A stretch of DNA of 5,530 bases, from assembly GCA_030635465.1 (NCBI GenBank), contig DAOVYU010000102.1, forward strand, positions 1 through 5,530. The letters run 5' to 3'. The notes under the pieces were generated by a model. It had not been told where the DNA came from. It saw nothing but the letters and a program-made list of their open reading frames with translations, and did not search any database. The position numbers and the translations under genes are program-made. Shown here piece after piece: positions 5,459 through 5,530 of the stretch; within the stretch, counting starts at the first letter, position 1, and the number at the start of each line of letters is the position of its first letter. This DNA is from Bacteroidales bacterium. Lineage in GTDB: Bacteria; Bacteroidota; Bacteroidia; Bacteroidales; JAADJA01.

Positions 5459-5530
5459 ATGAAGATAAAAGAACACATCCCCAATTTTATTACTCTATTA
5501 AACTTGCTAAGTGGATGTATTGCCATTGTA
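5459..5530 (+). CDS. pssA: CDP-diacylglycerol--serine O-phosphatidyltransferase, N-terminal fragment (3' end outside the window)
   Basis: Only 24 residues are visible. They begin KIKEHIPNFITLLNLLSG and run on into a hydrophobic stretch. The pattern IPNxxTLLNLxxG followed by the first membrane helix is the usual opening of bacterial phosphatidylserine synthases of the CDP-alcohol phosphatidyltransferase family, and is close to Bacteroidota PssA as I know it. The enzyme makes phosphatidylserine from CDP-diacylglycerol and serine in the inner membrane, the first step toward phosphatidylethanolamine. The catalytic DGxxAR motif lies beyond the window, so another CDP-alcohol transferase such as PgsA cannot be excluded. 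An in-frame ATG at 5438 would add seven residues. I prefer 5459 because the earlier codon lies at or before the predicted transcript start and the family usually starts just before the KIKxHIPN segment. Confidence 0.75.
   Translation, partial: MKIKEHIPNFITLLNLLSGCIAIV

Overview
The window looks like chromosomal DNA of a Bacteroidota bacterium, probably of the Bacteroidales/Marinilabiliales kind, though I cannot place it more finely. The evidence is AT-rich DNA, ATG starts without clear Shine-Dalgarno sequences, several exact matches to the Bacteroidota -7 promoter element TAnnTTTG, a long-form QueA of the sort I associate with this phylum, and protein sequences typical of it (hybrid histidine kinase, MscS channel with a signal peptide and periplasmic domain, PssA). 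I see no phage, insertion sequence, CRISPR or toxin-antitoxin genes, so most of the window is ordinary core genome.

Layout. Bases 1-1185 (+) hold the C-terminal part of a hybrid sensor histidine kinase (coiled coil, HisKA, HATPase, receiver). After 56 bases comes an MscS-family mechanosensitive channel (1242-2897, +). It runs head-on into a two-gene minus-strand unit, and the two opposing stop codons share the bases TTAA inside an AT-only palindrome. That unit is queA (4669 to 3440), the tRNA queuosine-pathway enzyme, followed 3 bases later by a THEP1-like P-loop nucleoside-triphosphatase (3436 to 2894). A divergent intergenic region (4670-4842) carries one promoter facing queA and one facing a small two-helix, cysteine-rich membrane protein (4843-5064, +). 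The second promoter sits inside a nested inverted repeat.

The 394 bases from 5065 to 5458 contain no convincing protein gene. They do contain a 143-base segment (5200-5342) that folds on paper into a long, multiply nested RNA structure. Its GGGATTGAAG and GGAAAGCCCG blocks recall a repeated structured RNA of Bacteroidota intergenic regions. This is the most interesting part of the window. The last 72 bases begin pssA (phosphatidylserine synthase), cut by the window edge.

Functional links are loose. The kinase and channel may form an envelope sensing/osmotic pair, queA and the NTPase are very likely co-expressed, and pssA is membrane phospholipid synthesis. No joint pathway ties all of them together.
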